Of a DNA stretch of 64,000 bases, positions 1 to 8,067 are shown one piece after another (positions within the stretch are counted from its first letter, which is position 1; the number at the start of each line of letters is the position of its first letter). The stretch comes from Sphingobium sp. WTD-1 (GTDB taxonomy: Bacteria; Pseudomonadota; Alphaproteobacteria; Sphingomonadales; Sphingomonadaceae). The position numbers were made by a program, and so were the translations under genes. The DNA lies in NCBI RefSeq assembly GCF_030128825.1, contig NZ_CP119127.1, positions 1,364,001 to 1,428,000 on the forward strand. The letters are read 5' to 3'. Under the pieces are notes generated by a model that was not told where the DNA came from, did not search any database, and was given only the letters and a program-made list of their open reading frames with translations.

Positions 1-1
1 G

Positions 2-217
2 CTCGCGGGGGCATTGGCGCGTCTGGTCATGCCGGGGCGCGATCCGGGGGGATGTGTCGTGACCATCCTGCTGGGCATGGCAGGCGCCTTGCTGGCGGCC
101 TTTGTCGGTCAGATCATGGGCTTTTATGCACCGGGTCAGCGTGCCAGCTTCATCGCCGCCGTGCTGGGCGCGATTGCGGTGCTGGCGCTCTATCGCTGGT
201 TCAGCGTCCGGCGCTGA
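2..217 (+). CDS. GlsB/YeaQ/YmgE-family membrane protein (5' end cut by window)
   Basis: Partial gene. The frame is open from the left edge and begins in the middle of the family signature, with LAGALARL-MPGRDPGG visible right at the start. Two hydrophobic segments follow, and it ends in a short basic tail WFSVRR. The family (transglycosylase-associated/YeaQ) is small three-helix inner-membrane proteins linked to general stress, with no known reaction. About 10-15 N-terminal residues are missing because of the window edge, not a mutation. It converges on a second, distinct member of the same family. Family call is firm, function is not. Confidence 0.85.
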   Translation, partial: LAGALARLVMPGRDPGGCVVTILLGMAGALLAAFVGQIMGFYAPGQRASFIAAVLGAIAVLALYRWFSVRR

Positions 218-222
218 CGCAA

Positions 223-258
223 AAAGGCCGCGTCCTTCCTGGGAAGGGCACGGCCTTT
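223..258. terminator. Bidirectional hairpin between two convergent YeaQ-type genes
   Basis: AAAGGCCG at 223-230 pairs with CGGCCTTT at 251-258, and the interior (CCTT/AAGG) also pairs. The stem is flanked by A and T runs suited to termination on both strands. It lies between the stops of two convergent genes. Confidence 0.7.
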
Positions 259-277
259 GATATTGCATGTCCGGTCG

Positions 278-535
278 TTAGCGAACCGATCCGCGCCGTA
301 CCAAGTTGACGATCGCCAGCAGGATGACAGCACCCAACAGCGAAACGAGGAAGCTGTAGAGTGTCAGTCCGGCATTGTTGATCGAGCCGCCACTGAAGAT
401 CAGGCCGCCGATGAAAGCGCCGACGATGCCGACGACGATGTTCAGTAGGATGCCCTGCTGCGCGTCCGTGCGCATGATCATGCTGGCGAGCCAGCCAATG
501 ATGCCGCCGACGATAAGCCACAAGATGATGCCCAT
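278..535 (-). CDS. GlsB/YeaQ/YmgE-family stress membrane protein
   Basis: Small membrane protein of 85 residues (MGIILWLIVGG...). It has three hydrophobic segments and the glycine-rich pattern GGIIGWLAS / GIVGAFIGG typical of the transglycosylase-associated (YeaQ) family. The start at 535 is chosen because AAGGAGAG lies at the right distance upstream; an upstream extension of six residues has no better site. It is the second family member here and only moderately similar to the neighbour at the left edge. The family is often induced by general stress; no enzymatic activity is established. Confidence 0.88.
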   Translation of the reverse strand: MGIILWLIVGGIIGWLASMIMRTDAQQGILLNIVVGIVGAFIGGLIFSGGSINNAGLTLYSFLVSLLGAVILLAIVNLVRRGSVR

Positions 536-654
536 GTTACTCTCCTTGACCACACCCCCAACGGGTTTGCTGGCTATTCAACCCGGAACATGGCTTCGCG
601 TTCCCGCATAAAATGATTCCGCCTTGGAAACCATCCCTGACCCGTAACGCGAGA

Positions 655-685
655 GGGGCCGCCGGACGGTTTGTCCAGCGGCCCC
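655..685 (-). terminator. Hairpin downstream of sciP
   Basis: GGGGCCGCCGGAC at 655-667 pairs with GTCCAGCGGCCCC at 673-685 with one internal mismatch and a five-base loop. It lies in the gap between sciP and the downstream leftward YeaQ-type gene. There is no long T run, so Rho-independent function is likely but not certain. Confidence 0.55.
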
Positions 686-730
686 CGCATCATTCGTCTC
701 TGTGCCCGCCCGTCGGCGGCACCCGATCCC

Positions 731-1030
731 TCAATATTTCTGCTGCCGCTCATAGAGCGACTTATAATATTGGATGCGCGTCACGCGCAGGCCATGCATG
801 CCCGAACGGTCCACCGCCCGCTGCCAGCTGGCAAATTCTTCCAGCGTCAGGCTGTAGCGGGCGCAGGCTTCGTCCACGGTCAGCAGGCCTCCATTGACGG
901 CAGCGACGACCTCCGCCTTGCGACGCACCACCCAGCGGGTCGTGTTCACGGGCGGCAGATTTTCCAGCGTCAGGGGTTCGCCGAGCGGTCCTACGACCTG
1001 TGCAGGCCTGATTTTCTGGTTCTCTATCAT
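731..1030 (-). CDS. sciP: SciP-type CtrA inhibitor (DUF1153)
   Basis: A 99-residue protein with the nearly invariant DUF1153 sequence: IRPAQV-GPLGEPLTL, then NTTRWVVRRKAEVVAAVNGG, then a helix-turn-helix part (DEACARYSLTLEEFASWQ). In Caulobacter this family, SciP, binds CtrA and blocks CtrA-activated transcription in G1 cells; many sphingomonads keep it. The ATG at 1030 has a GAGGG site; a TTG four codons upstream is less likely. It stands alone as a leftward gene followed by a hairpin. Family assignment is very secure; the CtrA role here is carried over from Caulobacter. Confidence 0.93.
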   Translation of the reverse strand: MIENQKIRPAQVVGPLGEPLTLENLPPVNTTRWVVRRKAEVVAAVNGGLLTVDEACARYSLTLEEFASWQRAVDRSGMHGLRVTRIQYYKSLYERQQKY

Positions 1031-1137
1031 CTTTACCCTCAATTAGCGGCATTGGCGTTGCCGAATTCAGCAGCGCAACCTTGGTGTCACATCAGCCCTG
1101 AAGATCGGCTAAAGCCCCAAGGTAAACACGGGCTTCA

Positions 1138-1434
1138 TCATTCTTGCCCCACCCCTAAATGGCTCGCGATCAACGGGTTAAAGCTTCCCGCGAGACGAAC
1201 GGCTTCGATCTTGCCGCCGGAACGTGGCGCGAAAACCTCGGCCAGTTCCTGAATCCAGTCCTCCATCCCGTCCTGCCCCCGCAGGACGCCCGCGACCGCC
1301 AGGGCCGTGGGACTTGCTGCCTGCGCCGCAGCCGAAGCTGCCCGCAGGAAAGGCCAGGCCGGGACGCGTGCCCGGCCTGTCGGCCTTGTCAGAGCGGGTT
1401 TCAGCCCGCCTGTCCGGAGAAAACTCAGATCCAT
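1138..1434 (-). CDS. Hypothetical protein, 98 residues
   Basis: Open frame upstream of sciP on the same strand. I recognise no domain. The first half is basic and Ala/Arg/Pro-rich (RTGGLKPALTRPTGRARVPAW); the second half looks more like a folded protein (EDWIQELAEVFAPRSGGKIEAVRLAGSFNPLIASHL). No strong ribosome-binding site is visible. The 530-base stretch between sciP and mnmA holds no other candidate that I can support. It may be a lineage-specific small gene or a chance frame in high-GC DNA. Confidence 0.35.
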   Translation of the reverse strand: MDLSFLRTGGLKPALTRPTGRARVPAWPFLRAASAAAQAASPTALAVAGVLRGQDGMEDWIQELAEVFAPRSGGKIEAVRLAGSFNPLIASHLGVGQE

Positions 1435-1560
1435 GACCAGGCTTCTACCGGGCTAATCGATAAGGTCCGGTAAATGCCGGACACATTTTCGTCATCGAAA
1501 CGATGCGCCTCTTGGGGAAGATGCTGGAACGCAGCGCCGCCTGCGACTATATGGGCGGCC

Positions 1561-2667
1561 ATGCAGCCCGAATTTCAGCTCCCAGAGCCGCTCTCGCAGC
1601 GGCGCATTGTCGTTGCCATGTCCGGTGGCGTGGACAGCAGCGTCGTCGCTGCGCTGGCCGCCAAGACCGGCGCGGAAGTGATCGGCGTGACGCTCCAGCT
1701 CTATGATCATGGCGCCGCCGTCGGCCGCACCGGCAGCTGCTGCGCGGGGCAGGATATCCGCGATGCGCGCGCCGTCGCCGACCGCATCGGCATTGCGCAT
1801 TATGTCTTTGATTATGAAAGCCAGTTTCGCGATTCGGTGATCGCCGACTTCGCCGATGAATATATGGCCGGCCGCACCCCCATCCCCTGCGTCAAATGCA
1901 ATATGGGGGTGAAGTTCACCGACCTGTTCCAGATCGCGCGCGACCTGGGTGCCGATTGCCTGGCGACCGGCCATTATGTCCGCCGGGTCGAAGGGCCGCA
2001 GGGCGCCGAACTGCACCGCGCCGCCGATCCGGCGCGCGACCAGAGCTATTTCCTGTTCGCCACGACTCAGGCGCAACTCGACTATCTGCGTTTCCCGCTG
2101 GGCGGCCTGCCCAAGCCGCAGGTGCGCGAGATTGCCGCCGAACTTGGCCTGTCGGTGGCGCTGAAGCCGGACAGCCAGGACATCTGCTTCGTGCCCGATG
2201 GCGATTATGCCAAGATCGTGCGCAAGCTGCGCCCGGATGCGGACGAGGGCGGCGACATCGTCCATGTCGACGGCCGGGTGCTGGGCCGGCACAAGGGGCT
2301 GATCCATTATACCGTCGGCCAGCGCAAGGGACTGGAAATTGGTGGCCAGGCCGAACCGCTCTACGTCGTGCGGCTCGATGCCGAAGGACGGCGGGTGATC
2401 GTCGGGCCGAAGGTCGCGCTGGCCGTGTCGGGCGCGCGCCTCAGCGACATCAACTGGCTCGGCCGCGGCTTTACCGGACCGCTGACCGCCAAGGTCCGCT
2501 CCATGGCAAAGCCGGTTCCGGCGCGCCTCGACGGCGATCGGCTGATCTTCGACGCGCCCGAATATGGTGTCGCGCCAGGGCAGGCCGCGGTCCTCTATGC
2601 CGGTGATCAGGTGCTGGGCGGCGGCTGGATCGCCGCGACCGAGGCTGCGCTGGCGGAGGTAGCTTAA
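1561..2667 (+). CDS. mnmA: tRNA-specific 2-thiouridylase MnmA
   Basis: Cytoplasmic enzyme that adenylates U34 of Lys, Glu and Gln tRNAs and replaces the 2-oxygen with sulfur. The PP-loop SGGVDSS is at residues 21-27. The two working cysteines are visible as Cys110 in IPCVKCN and Cys209 in the SQDICF loop. The GHY and RDQSYFLF stretches are also typical. The length of 368 residues from ATG 1561 is normal. The frame is open upstream to 1474, but that extension ([14 protein letters not shown]...) does not resemble the family, so the inner start is preferred. Single gene, not in an obvious operon. Confidence 0.96.
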   Translation: MQPEFQLPEPLSQRRIVVAMSGGVDSSVVAALAAKTGAEVIGVTLQLYDHGAAVGRTGSCCAGQDIRDARAVADRIGIAHYVFDYESQFRDSVIADFADEYMAGRTPIPCVKCNMGVKFTDLFQIARDLGADCLATGHYVRRVEGPQGAELHRAADPARDQSYFLFATTQAQLDYLRFPLGGLPKPQVREIAAELGLSVALKPDSQDICFVPDGDYAKIVRKLRPDADEGGDIVHVDGRVLGRHKGLIHYTVGQRKGLEIGGQAEPLYVVRLDAEGRRVIVGPKVALAVSGARLSDINWLGRGFTGPLTAKVRSMAKPVPARLDGDRLIFDAPEYGVAPGQAAVLYAGDQVLGGGWIAATEAALAEVA

Positions 2668-2768
2668 GCCGGCCGCGCGGCCAATTGTGACAATTATATT
2701 TCCTTTCGCGCCCGATTCGATCTAGCGTCCCCGCCCCGGGGGCACCGCTCGCAACAAGGGGCGCACGG

Positions 2769-4232
2769 ATGGACAACCGCGAAGTCGAGCTGAAGCTGGA
2801 ATTTGACCCGGCCGATCGCGCCCTGCTGGCTGATGCACCGCTGTTCGCAGGGCAGAAGGGGCAGGTGGCCCATCTCGTCGCGACCTATTTCGACACGCCC
2901 GCGCTCGATCTGCATCGTGCCGGCTTTTCCCTGCGCGTCCGGCGCAAGGGGCGCGCCCATGTCCAGACGATCAAGGCTGATGGCGGCAGGGCGACTGGCC
3001 TCTTTGCCCGTTCCGAATGGGAAAAGCCGGTCGACGGCAATGTCCCATTGTTCGATTCGATTCCCGATCCGCTCGATCAGGCTGTCGGCGCCGCCACCGT
3101 TGCGACCGCCGACAAGATTTTCGTCACCGATATCGAACGTACCGTGCATCGGCTCGATCGGGACGGGCAGGGGGTCGAATGCGCGATCGACATCGGCCGG
3201 GTTCGGGTCGGCCGTCGCGCCACCCCGCTGGCAGAGGTGGAACTGGAATTATTGTCGGGTGAACCGGCCCTGCTTTTTTCGATGGCGCGCCAGCTCAACG
3301 ACCTGGTGCCGCTGCGTCTGGGCATGCGCTCCAAGTCGGATCGCGGCTATGCCCTGCTCGCGAAGGAGCGGCGCAAGCCGGCTAAGGCCGAACCCATTGC
3401 GATCGCGCCCGACGCAACCGTCGAGCAGGCCTTTCGTGCCATCGCCCAGGGCTGCATCCGCCAATTCCGCCTGAACGAGGATCTGCTGTTCACCACCGGT
3501 GCGCCCGGCGCGCTGCATCAGGCGCGGGTAGGGCTGCGCCGACTGCGCTCGGCGCTGTCGATCTTTGCGCCGGTGCTGGCGAGCGATCCGGCGCTCGCGC
3601 CGCTCAAGGATGGTCTGCGCGCGCTCGCCGCCACGCTTGGCCGGGTCCGCAATATTGACGTGCTGCTGCCCAGTCTGCCCGACGATGCCGCCGCCCGCCT
3701 TGCGCTTGTCCGGGCGGAAGTGCTGGCCGATGCCGAACTGCGCCTACAGGCGCGCGAGACCCGAATCCTGATGCTGGATCTCGCCGAATGGCTGGCGCTG
3801 GGCGACTGGTGTAGCCGACCGGCCGATGCCGCGTTGCTGCATGCGCCTGTCAGGCCCTTCGCTGCCGAAATCCTGTCGGATCGACGCAAGCGGCTTAAGC
3901 GCAAGGGGAAAAATCTTGCCAGGCGCAGCGACGAGCGGCGCCACCAGGCCCGCATCGCCGCCAAGAAGCTGCGCTACGCCAGCGAATTTTTCGCGCCGCT
4001 CTTCCCCAAGAACAAGCAGCAGCGGCGCCATGGCGCCTTCACCGCCATGCTGGAAAAGCTGCAGGATGATCTGGGCGCGCTCAACGATCTGGCGACCGCG
4101 CCCGCTACCCTCGCGGCGGTGGGTATCGACTTCGATCTGCCCGCGCCGGATGACAAGGCGCAGCGCCGCCTGCTGCGTCGCGCCGAAAAGGCCTATGCGT
4201 CTCTGCTCGACACCAGGCGCTTCTGGGGCTGA
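2769..4232 (+). CDS. CYTH-CHAD domain protein (inorganic triphosphatase YgiF-like)
   Basis: 487 residues. The N-terminal CYTH domain (about 1-200) opens with the EVELKLEF metal-binding signature (ExExK) and has alternating charged strands that form the triphosphate tunnel. The second part (about 215-480) is a CHAD domain, helical and rich in Arg, Lys and His (HQARVGLRRLRSALSIFAP, RHQARIAAKKLRYASEFF), which binds polyphosphate. The E. coli relative YgiF hydrolyses tripolyphosphate. Intact lengths of both domains suggest a working triphosphatase with polyphosphate binding. It stands between mnmA and hisG with its own spacing on each side. Confidence 0.9.
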   Translation: MDNREVELKLEFDPADRALLADAPLFAGQKGQVAHLVATYFDTPALDLHRAGFSLRVRRKGRAHVQTIKADGGRATGLFARSEWEKPVDGNVPLFDSIPDPLDQAVGAATVATADKIFVTDIERTVHRLDRDGQGVECAIDIGRVRVGRRATPLAEVELELLSGEPALLFSMARQLNDLVPLRLGMRSKSDRGYALLAKERRKPAKAEPIAIAPDATVEQAFRAIAQGCIRQFRLNEDLLFTTGAPGALHQARVGLRRLRSALSIFAPVLASDPALAPLKDGLRALAATLGRVRNIDVLLPSLPDDAAARLALVRAEVLADAELRLQARETRILMLDLAEWLALGDWCSRPADAALLHAPVRPFAAEILSDRRKRLKRKGKNLARRSDERRHQARIAAKKLRYASEFFAPLFPKNKQQRRHGAFTAMLEKLQDDLGALNDLATAPATLAAVGIDFDLPAPDDKAQRRLLRRAEKAYASLLDTRRFWG

Positions 4233-4297
4233 GCTTCCCGTTCTCCTGGCCCGAAAATCTTGTGCTTTGGCGCGTCGATGGCTAAGGCCCGCCGGTC

Positions 4298-4960
4298 ATG
4301 ACTCGCCCGATCACCTTCGCCATCCCCAAGGGCCGCATCCTCGAAGAGGCGCTGCCCCTGCTCGCCAAAGCCGGTATCGAACCGGAGGCGGAATTTCATG
4401 ACAAGAAGAGCCGGGCGCTGCGCTTCGCCACCAACCGGCCCGACGTGTCTATCATCCGCGTGCGCGCCTTCGACGTGGCGACCTTCGTCGCCCATGGCGC
4501 AGCCCAGATCGGCATCGTCGGTTCCGACGTGGTCGATGAGTTCGATTATTCCGAACTTTACGCCCCGGTTGACCTCAATATCGGCCATTGCCGCCTGTCG
4601 GTCGCCGAGCCGACGGATGCCGGGGACGAGGATCAGGCGGCGATGAGCCATGTCCGTGTCGCCACCAAATATCCGCATCTCACCCGCAAATATTATGAGG
4701 CGCGCGGGCTTCAGGCCGAATGCGTGAAATTGAATGGCGCGATGGAACTGGCGCCCTCGCTCGGCCTGTCGCGCCGTATCGTCGACCTTGTGTCCTCGGG
4801 CGCCACGCTCAAGGCCAATGGCCTGGTTGAAACCGCGATCATCATGCCGGTCTCGGCGCGGCTGATCGTCAATCGCGCCGCCTACAAGATGCGTTCGGCC
4901 GATCTCACCACGCTGGTGGAGGCGTTCCGCAAGGCTGTGGAGGTGCGCGATGCCGCTTAG
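4298..4960 (+). CDS. hisG: ATP phosphoribosyltransferase, short form
   Basis: First step of histidine synthesis, joining ATP and PRPP. At 220 residues it is the short HisG_S form, without the C-terminal regulatory domain, and such enzymes need the HisZ subunit. Family stretches visible: [25 protein letters not shown], and [14 protein letters not shown] for the PRPP site. ATG at 4298. It overlaps the start of hisD by 11 bases, so the two are translationally coupled. No hisZ lies nearby, so it must be elsewhere in the genome. Confidence 0.96.
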   Translation: MTRPITFAIPKGRILEEALPLLAKAGIEPEAEFHDKKSRALRFATNRPDVSIIRVRAFDVATFVAHGAAQIGIVGSDVVDEFDYSELYAPVDLNIGHCRLSVAEPTDAGDEDQAAMSHVRVATKYPHLTRKYYEARGLQAECVKLNGAMELAPSLGLSRRIVDLVSSGATLKANGLVETAIIMPVSARLIVNRAAYKMRSADLTTLVEAFRKAVEVRDAA

Positions 4961-6236
4961 GCTCGACAGCAAGGCCGCCGGTTTCGCGGCCGATTTCACC
5001 GCTCTGGTCGATGCCCGGCGCGAAGCGGACGAGGATGTGTCGCGCGACGTCGGCGCCATATTGAAGGCCGTGCGTGCCCATGGCGACACGGCGCTCGCCG
5101 ATTATACCAGCCGCTTCGACCATCATGATCTGGACGTCAGCGGCTGGGCGGTCGACCCGGCCGACTGCCGCGCTGCGCTCGATGGCCTGTCGACGCCGCT
5201 GCGCGACGCGCTCGAACTCGCCGCTGCGCGCATCACCGCCTATCATGAAAAGCAGAAGCCGATGGACAGCGACGGTATCGACGCCGCCGGCGTGCGCCTC
5301 GGCGCGCGTTGGACCGCCGTGGACGCCGCCGGCCTCTATGTGCCGGGTGGCCGCGCCGCCTATCCCAGCTCGCTGCTGATGAACGTCATCCCGGCCAAGG
5401 TCGCGGGCGTGCAGCGCATCGCCATGGTGACGCCGACGCCAAAGGGCGAGATCAACCCGCTGGTGCTGGCCGCAGCCCAGATTGCGGGGATCGAGGAAAT
5501 CTGGCGCGTCGGTGGTGCGCAGGCCGTCGCCGCGCTGGCCTATGGCACCGAACGGATCAAGCCGGTCGACGTCATCACCGGTCCCGGCAATGCCTGGGTC
5601 GCCGAAGCCAAGCGCCAGCTCTATGGCGTGGTCGGCATCGACATGGTTGCCGGCCCGTCCGAAATCGTCGTCGTCGCCGATGGCCAGAACGACGCCGACT
5701 GGATCGCCGCCGATCTCCTGAGCCAGTCGGAACATGACCCGACCAGCCAGTCGATCCTCTTCACCGACGATGCCACCTTCGCCGATGCCGTCGAACAGGC
5801 AGTCATGCGCCGCCTGCCGCTGCTGTCGACGCAGGCAGTTGCCACCACCAGCTGGGTCGCCAACGGCGCGATCATCCTGGTGCGCGACCTCGATGAAGCG
5901 ATGCCGCTGGTCGATCGACTCGCGCCTGAGCATCTGGAACTGGCGGTGGACGATCCCGACCGTTATTTCGCGCAGGTCCGTCACGCCGGCTCGGTCTTCC
6001 TTGGCCGTATGACGCCGGAGGCGGTGGGCGATTATGTCGCTGGCCCCAATCATGTGCTGCCGACCGGTCGCCGCGCGCGCTTCTCCTCGGGGCTTTCGGT
6101 GCTCGACTTCATGAAGCGCACCAGTTTTCTTGGCCTTACCCCTGACGCGATCCAGGCGATCGGCCCCGCGGCCGTCGCGCTTGCGGAGGCGGAAGGGCTG
6201 CCCGCACACGCCGCATCGGTCGCGCTGCGGCTCTGA
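4950..6236 (+). CDS. hisD: Histidinol dehydrogenase
   Basis: Zinc- and NAD-dependent enzyme that oxidises L-histidinol twice to histidine, the last step of the pathway. 428 residues. Family signatures include [52 protein letters not shown], the zinc-ligand segment SEHDPTSQ, and LAPEHLEL near the C-terminus. It overlaps the 3' end of hisG by 11 bases and is followed by a palindromic repeat before nusB, so hisG-hisD is a two-gene unit here. Confidence 0.97.
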   Translation: MPLRLDSKAAGFAADFTALVDARREADEDVSRDVGAILKAVRAHGDTALADYTSRFDHHDLDVSGWAVDPADCRAALDGLSTPLRDALELAAARITAYHEKQKPMDSDGIDAAGVRLGARWTAVDAAGLYVPGGRAAYPSSLLMNVIPAKVAGVQRIAMVTPTPKGEINPLVLAAAQIAGIEEIWRVGGAQAVAALAYGTERIKPVDVITGPGNAWVAEAKRQLYGVVGIDMVAGPSEIVVVADGQNDADWIAADLLSQSEHDPTSQSILFTDDATFADAVEQAVMRRLPLLSTQAVATTSWVANGAIILVRDLDEAMPLVDRLAPEHLELAVDDPDRYFAQVRHAGSVFLGRMTPEAVGDYVAGPNHVLPTGRRARFSSGLSVLDFMKRTSFLGLTPDAIQAIGPAAVALAEAEGLPAHAASVALRL

Positions 6237-6245
6237 TTTCTTCCC

Positions 6246-6294
6246 GTTCGGTTCGAGCCTGTCGAGAACCGGTTATGCGGGCTTCTCGACAGGC
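6246..6294. repeat. Palindromic intergenic element (GCCTGTCGAGAA / TTCTCGACAGGC)
   Basis: An inverted repeat in which GCCTGTCGAGAA is followed about 13 bases later by TTCTCGACAGGC, lying in the short gap between hisD and nusB. Arms of this kind are common in sphingomonad intergenic regions as REP-like units. It may also end hisGD transcription. I saw no second copy in the window. Confidence 0.6.
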
Positions 6295-6320
6295 ATGATA
6301 TTCACGGATTAGAAAGCCGC

Positions 6321-6767
6321 ATGAACGACCGCTCCAAATCCCGCTCCGCCGCGCGCCTCGCCGCGGTCCAGGCGCTCTATCAGCTCGAAATGGAGGGCAC
6401 GCCGCTCCATCTGCTGTTGCACGAATTCCACGAACATCGCCTGGGCGCGACGATCGAGGACGTGACCTATGCCGAAGCCGAGCAGAATTTCTTCGACGAT
6501 GTTGTGTCGGGCGTCGATCGCCGCCGCGCCGAGATTGACGGGCTGATCAGCGCGCGCCTGTCGAGCGGCTGGACCCTCGACCGCCTCGACAAGCCGATGC
6601 GCCAGATTCTGCGCGCGGGCACCTATGAACTGCTCGCCCGTCAGGATGTCGCGACCGGCACCGTCATCAGCGAATATGTCGACGTCGCCCACGCCTTCTA
6701 CGACAAGCGCGAAGCCGGCTTCGTCAACGGCCTGCTCGACGGCGTGTCGAAGGACGTGCGGAAATAA
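6321..6767 (+). CDS. nusB: Transcription antitermination protein NusB
   Basis: 148 residues, close to the usual size. It begins with RSAARLAAVQALYQLEM, the typical first helix of the all-helical NusB fold, and has the family end region AGTYELLARQDVATGTVISEYVDVAHAFYD followed by FVNGLLDGV. With NusE (S10) it binds boxA RNA of rRNA leaders and prevents premature termination. It precedes thiL, a common alphaproteobacterial order, but a palindromic repeat separates the two. Confidence 0.95.
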   Translation: MNDRSKSRSAARLAAVQALYQLEMEGTPLHLLLHEFHEHRLGATIEDVTYAEAEQNFFDDVVSGVDRRRAEIDGLISARLSSGWTLDRLDKPMRQILRAGTYELLARQDVATGTVISEYVDVAHAFYDKREAGFVNGLLDGVSKDVRK

Positions 6768-6794
6768 GGTTGCACGGACGCGTTCTGTAATGGA

Positions 6795-6881
6795 CGTCAT
6801 CCCGGACTTGATCCGGGATCCATTCAGCGCTTCCTCGCCAACATAGCGCGCAATGGATTCCCGCGTCCGCGGGGATGACGG
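6795..6881. repeat. Palindromic repeat element between nusB and thiL
   Basis: The outer arms CGTCATCCCGG (from 6795) and GGGGATGACG (to 6880) are inverted. Inside are further pairs: TCCCGGACTT/ATCCGGGAT, and ATGGATT/GATCCATT-like segments. The pattern of a 'tcatcccgg...gggatgac' palindrome of 80-100 bases is a known type of dispersed alphaproteobacterial intergenic repeat. It ends about 40 bases upstream of thiL and could affect the transcript between nusB and thiL. Confidence 0.65.
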
Positions 6882-6922
6882 ATGATTTCTGTAGAAGCGG
6901 GTGCTGGGATAGAGATTACATC

Positions 6923-7840
6923 ATGTCCGCCGAATCCCGCTTCCTCACCCTGCTGCGCCTGCTCGCCCATGATCCCGCCGCGCAGGGGTTGCAGGACGAT
7001 GTCGCGGTGCTGCCGGTCGGCGCCACGCGCCTCATCCTCACCAGCGACACGATGGTCGAGGGCGTCCATTATCTTCCCACCGATCCGCCGGCGGATATCG
7101 GCTGGAAACTGGCGGCGGTGAATCTGTCCGACCTTGCCGCCAAGGGCGCGAAACCGGTGGGCTGCCTGCTCAACTACAGCCTGTCGGGCGACGACGGCTG
7201 GGACGCAGCTTTCCTCGAAGGTCTGGGCGAGGCGCTGGAGCGCCACGCCATGCCGCTGCTTGGCGGCGATACGGTCAGCATGCCGGCCGGCGCACCGCGC
7301 AGCTACAGCCTGACAGCGATCGGTGAGGCGACCAGCATACCGGTCCCCAGCCGCGCCGGCGCGCAGGCGGGCGATCGTCTCTATGTCACCGGGCCGGTCG
7401 GCGATGCCGGCATCGGTCTCGACCTTGCCCGCGCCGATCCTGCCGCATCCGGCCCGCTGGTCGCCGCCTATCGCCGCCCGCGCCCGCGCCTGGCAGAGGG
7501 GGCCTTGCTCGCCCGCGTCGCGACCGCGATGATGGACCTGTCCGACGGCCTGCTGATCGACGCGGCGCGCATGGGCGCGGCCAGCAACCTCGCCGTCACC
7601 ATCGACCATATCCCGCTCTCGCCCGCACTCGAAAGCGTGCGCGGCGCCAGCACCGCGATCCAGCTCGCCGCGGCGCGCGCCGGCGATGATTATGAACTGC
7701 TTTTCGCGCTGCCGCCCGGCGTGTCGCCGCCGGTGCGCGCGATCCCGATCGGCCGTTTCGCAGAAGGGGCGGGCCTGACCCTGCTGATCGACGGCGCGGT
7801 CATGCCGCTGCCCGACCGGCTTGGCTGGGAACATGGCTGA
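6923..7840 (+). CDS. thiL: Thiamine-monophosphate kinase
   Basis: ATP-dependent phosphorylation of thiamine phosphate to the active cofactor thiamine diphosphate. 305 residues from ATG 6923; a longer frame to 6875 runs into the palindromic repeat and is not used. AIR-synthase-type fold signatures are visible: the DDVAVL segment near the N-terminus, TSDTMVEGVHY, AVNLSDLAAKGAKPVG, LLGGDTVS, MMDLSDGLLIDAARM and AGDDYELLF. No TPP riboswitch is visible upstream. Confidence 0.95.
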   Translation: MSAESRFLTLLRLLAHDPAAQGLQDDVAVLPVGATRLILTSDTMVEGVHYLPTDPPADIGWKLAAVNLSDLAAKGAKPVGCLLNYSLSGDDGWDAAFLEGLGEALERHAMPLLGGDTVSMPAGAPRSYSLTAIGEATSIPVPSRAGAQAGDRLYVTGPVGDAGIGLDLARADPAASGPLVAAYRRPRPRLAEGALLARVATAMMDLSDGLLIDAARMGAASNLAVTIDHIPLSPALESVRGASTAIQLAAARAGDDYELLFALPPGVSPPVRAIPIGRFAEGAGLTLLIDGAVMPLPDRLGWEHG

Positions 7841-8067
7841 TCTCGATCATTGCGCAACCGGCTTGACGCGCGGCGCCTGACCTGTAGCTTCCTATCACCC
7901 TATTCTCAGCCGGTTGGAGCGCCCGATGCGCATCGTCCTGTTGCTGATTGACGCGGTGCCCGATGCCGGCGTTCCCCCGTCCGGCCGCCCGCTGTTGCGC
8001 CCTTCGCCCGCCCGTCATTCCCTGCGGAGCGATCGATGACAGCAACAATAGGGGGAGAGGAACAAGC
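7841..8067 (+). other. Intergenic region upstream of hppA with possible 37-codon frame
   Basis: 227 bases with no clear gene. A short frame from ATG 7926 to a TGA at 8037-8039 ([15 protein letters not shown]..., 37 residues) has GGAGC seven bases upstream and a hydrophobic start. It could be a leader peptide or chance. hppA itself begins after GGGGGAGAGG at 8051-8060, a strong ribosome-binding site. Confidence 0.3.
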
